Source: Pseudomicrostroma phylloplanum
Taxonomy: Eukaryota > Basidiomycota > Exobasidiomycetes > Microstromatales
Direction: 5' to 3'
NCBI GenBank assembly: GCA_039545275.1
Contig: BCHS01000001.1
Location: 946,853-1,010,852 of the forward strand
DNA length: 64,000 bases
In this document: positions 61,153 through 64,000 of the stretch, one piece after another
Layout: each line of letters starts with the position of its first letter
Position numbering within the stretch: position 1 is the first letter of the stretch
Notes under the pieces: generated by a model
What the model saw: the letters and a program-made list of their open reading frames with translations, nothing else
What the model was told of the DNA's origin: nothing
Databases searched by the model: none
Translations under genes and position numbers: made by a program

Positions 61153-64000
61153 ATGGATGACTACGATGAGTTCGGAAACTACATCGGCGCCTTGAGCGAT
61201 TCGGACGATGGCGCGTCCGAGGCCGCTCCCGATCTCGACGAGCCGGCTCCTCTGGAGGGCTTCGACGAGGGCGACGAGAGTGGCGACGAGCGCATGTCAG
61301 GGCTGGATGAAGAGGACGAGGAAAGAGTGGACCCTTCCTCGGCTCTCATCCGCGTAGACGAAGCGCCTCAGAATGCCGTTGTGCTGCATGAGAACAAGAA
61401 GTACTACCCTTCGGCGGTGGAGACGTATGGAGAAGACGTAGAGACGCTCGTAATGGAGGAGGATGCGCAACCTCTCACACAGCCCATCATCGAGCCTGTC
61501 AAGACTAGACGTTTTGCTATCGAGGAGGAAGGTCTGCCGGAGACGAGGTTCGATCGAGAATTCATGATGAACCTCATGAACTTCCCGGACATGGTCAGGA
61601 ACGTCGTAGTGGCGGGTCATTTGCACTCGGGAAAGACGAGACTGATGGATATGCTGGTAGAGGAAACTCACAAGATGGAGATTGACATGGACAGGAATGT
61701 GAGTGTTGAGATGTCAAGGTCGCTCAGGCTGTCAGGCTGACGGTCCGGTCTCCGCGCCTACTCTCTTCTTCCAGACTCGCTACACTGACTCGCATCTGCT
61801 TGAGCGTGATCGAGGCATCAGCATCAAGTCTGCTCCCATGTCCTTGGTACTCCCCACGACCAAGGGCAAATCATACCTCTGCAACTTGATCGATACGCCT
61901 GGCCACGTCAACTTTCAAGACGAAGTTGCAGCAGCCACTCGCCTAGCGGATGGTGTTGTCCTTGTTGTAGACGTTGTAGAGGGCGTCATGTGTGGGGCGG
62001 ATGCCATCATAAAGCATGCCATTCGCCAGGGCTTGTCCATCGTCCTGGTTCTGAACAAGATCGACCGACTGATCTTAGAGCTCAAGCTCCCTCCGGCCGA
62101 AGCTTACTTCAAGATCCGTAATGCGATCGATGAGGTCAACAACGCCATTGCGACGCATGACACAAATCCTGCCCGCAGGGTCGGACCGGAGAGGGGCAAT
62201 GTTGTCTTTGCCTCTACGCAGACAGGCTGGTCTTTCACCCTTCGCTCCTTTGCCAAGCTGTATGCTGACAGCTTCGGCGGCATCGACGTCGAAGCCTTCG
62301 CAAAGCGTCTGTGGGGCAACATCTACTACAATGAGGAATCGAGAAACTTCTCCCGAAAGGCTGCAGATCCCGAGAGCAAACGCAGCTTTGTCCACTTCAT
62401 CTTGGAACCGCTCTACAAGCTCTATACCCAGGTGTTGTCAAGTGACACAGATTCGCTAGCTGCGACACTGAGCAACCTTGGTATTCAGCTCAAGCCAGCT
62501 GTCTTCAAGATTGATGTCAGGCCATTGCTCAAAATCGTTCTCAACCACTTCTTCGGACCTAGTACCGGCCTCATGGACGTCATTGCCGAGCACATTCCAT
62601 CGCCCAAGGCGGCGGCAGCCAGCAAGATTGCCAATTCGTGGAGTGGTCCTCTGGACTCGTCGTTGGCACAGAGCATGAGTCAATGCGATGCAGACGGACC
62701 TCTTGTCATTCAAATCGCTAAGCTGTACCAGACAATCGATGCTCAAGACTTCCGCGCCTTTGGGCGAGTGCTAAGCGGAACTGTCAAGGTCGGCGATCGA
62801 GTCAAGGTACTTGGCGAAGGCTACACGCAAGACGATGAAGAAGATCTCGTAATGGCAACTGTAGAAGGGGTATGGGTCAACGAAACAAGATATGTCGTCC
62901 CGTCCGAGGGCATTCCCGCTGGGTCTCTAGTCCTCTTGAGCGGTATTGATGCCAACATCACCAAGACTGCAACAGTCGTGTCCCCCTCGATCCCTGCCGA
63001 GGAGCTCTACATCTTCAAGCCCTTGGTTCACATGACCCAATCAGTTCTGAAGGTTGCAGTGGAACCCCTCAACCCCTCTGAACTACCAAAGATGCTGGAT
63101 GGTCTGCGCAAGATCAACAAGTCGTACCCTCTTGCCACTACCAAGGTTGAGGAGAGCGGCGAACACATCATCCTCGGTACCGGAGAGCTCTATCTGGATT
63201 GTGTCATGCACGACCTGCGGAAGCTCTTCAGCGAGATCGAGATCAAGGTTTCTGATCCCACCGTTCGTTTCGCGGAGACAGTCGTGGAGACAAGCGCTGT
63301 CAAGTGCTATGCTCAGACACCCAATAAGCGCAACAAGCTCACCATCATTGCTGAGCCGCTCGAAAAGGGTATTGCAGAGGACATTGAGTCAGGTCGTCTG
63401 AATATCCATCTGCCTCCTAGGGAGCTGGGCAAAGTCTTTGTGGAAAATTACGGGTGGGACTTGCTGGCAGCGAGGTCCATCTGGGCCTTTGGACCCGACG
63501 AAGGTGGTCCGAATATCTTGGTGGATGATACTCTACCTGGAGAGGTGGACAAGAAGCTCCTGTACTCTGTACGAGAGTCGATCAAGCAAGGTTTCCAGTG
63601 GGCGACGCGGGAAGGTCCGCTGAGCGATGAGCCGATCCGCAACGTCAAGCTGCGCATCCTCGACGCGGAATTGGCGTCTGAGCCGATCCATCGGGGTGGG
63701 GGTCAGATGATTCCCACTGCAAGACGGTGCATCTATGCTGCCTTCCTGATGGCGACGCCACGACTGATGGAGCCCATCTATTACGTCGAGGTGCAAGCTC
63801 CTGCCGACTGTGTCAGTGCCGTATACACGGTGCTGGCCAGGAGGAGAGGCCACGTGGTACAGGATCTACCAAAGGCCGGTACCCCACTGTTCACCGTCAA
63901 GGCGTACATCCCGGTCATCGATGCCAATGGCTTCGAGACTGACTTGCGCACAGTGACGCAAGGCCAGGCCTTTTGCCTCCAGACGTTTGACCACTGGAGC
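61153..64000 (+). CDS. SNU114: U5 snRNP GTPase Snu114 (EFTUD2), 3' end missing
   Basis: EF2-like spliceosomal GTPase that controls Brr2 during activation and disassembly. Exons are 61153-61698 and 61775 to the window end (intron 76 nt); 924 codons are visible. The acidic N-terminus [19 protein letters not shown] is the family signature. GTPase motifs: G1 GHLHSGKT (155-162), G2 region DRGISIKS, G3 DTPGH and G4 NKIDRL. EF2-like domains follow ([37 protein letters not shown] with CVMHDLR). At the C-terminal side the window ends in [14 protein letters not shown], just before the last stretch of the protein. Given the family length, only some tens of residues should be missing. Confidence 0.97.

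Overview
The window is nuclear DNA from a fungus, almost certainly a basidiomycete. The genes are interrupted by short spliceosomal introns (mostly 70-110 nt, GTGAGT-type donors, CTGAC/CTRAC-like branch sites, YAG acceptors), the DNA is GC-rich, and the gene set is fungal: Pma1, Tao3/Pag1/Mor2, Ugo1, Hua1, a GATA nitrogen regulator. Very long intronless reading frames (8.2 kb and 3.7 kb) next to genes with three to seven exons fit a smut-type lineage (Ustilaginomycotina, perhaps Exobasidiomycetes). That placement is an inference from gene style, not from a search. I see no mobile element, CRISPR array, rRNA or convincing tRNA.

Layout. 1-553: 3' end of the V-ATPase proteolipid gene. 1359-5280: divergent pair CBS/PB1 protein and GPI11. 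5981-8053: HUA1-like proline-rich zinc protein. 8361-12576: divergent pair CCT4 and UFD1. 13203-16910: plasma-membrane H+-ATPase PMA1 with a 553-nt first intron, followed by a 3.4-kb upstream region without a recognisable gene. 20272-24175: divergent pair of RNA-binding proteins, an SR/RGG protein and an RRM-cyclophilin. 24274-32481: giant Furry-family morphogenesis protein. 32933-34932: divergent pair of a GPI-anchored Ser/Thr-rich protein and L-serine dehydratase. 34933-37277: a low-gene-content tract with a C-run, a perfect palindrome and the frame-shifted remains of what looks like a mitochondrial protein gene. 37278-39148: divergent mitochondrial pair ISU1 and a small complex I subunit. 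39380-46579: divergent trafficking pair TRAPPC11 and AP-3 mu. 46927-50195: divergent pair UGO1 and HNT1. 50474-60615: divergent pair of a large protein kinase and a NIT2/AreA-type GATA factor, separated by 2.1 kb. 61153-64000: U5 snRNP GTPase SNU114, cut off by the window end.

The recurring theme is head-to-head gene pairs with related jobs: protein quality control (CCT4/UFD1), RNA processing (SR/cyclophilin-RRM), mitochondrial Fe-S and complex I (ISU1/NDUFB4-like), membrane traffic (TRAPPC11/AP-3 mu). Most are core housekeeping genes. The most unusual items are the candidate pseudogene near 35.7-36.7 kb, a 12-nt microexon, long introns in PMA1 and the SR gene, a low-complexity insertion in CCT4, three SHP-like Cdc48-binding boxes in UFD1, and a kinase whose catalytic loop reads HGD instead of HRD. 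I did not find a clearly new multi-gene system. All exon boundaries were set by eye from splice motifs and reading frame, and the exon sums of every multi-exon gene are multiples of three.
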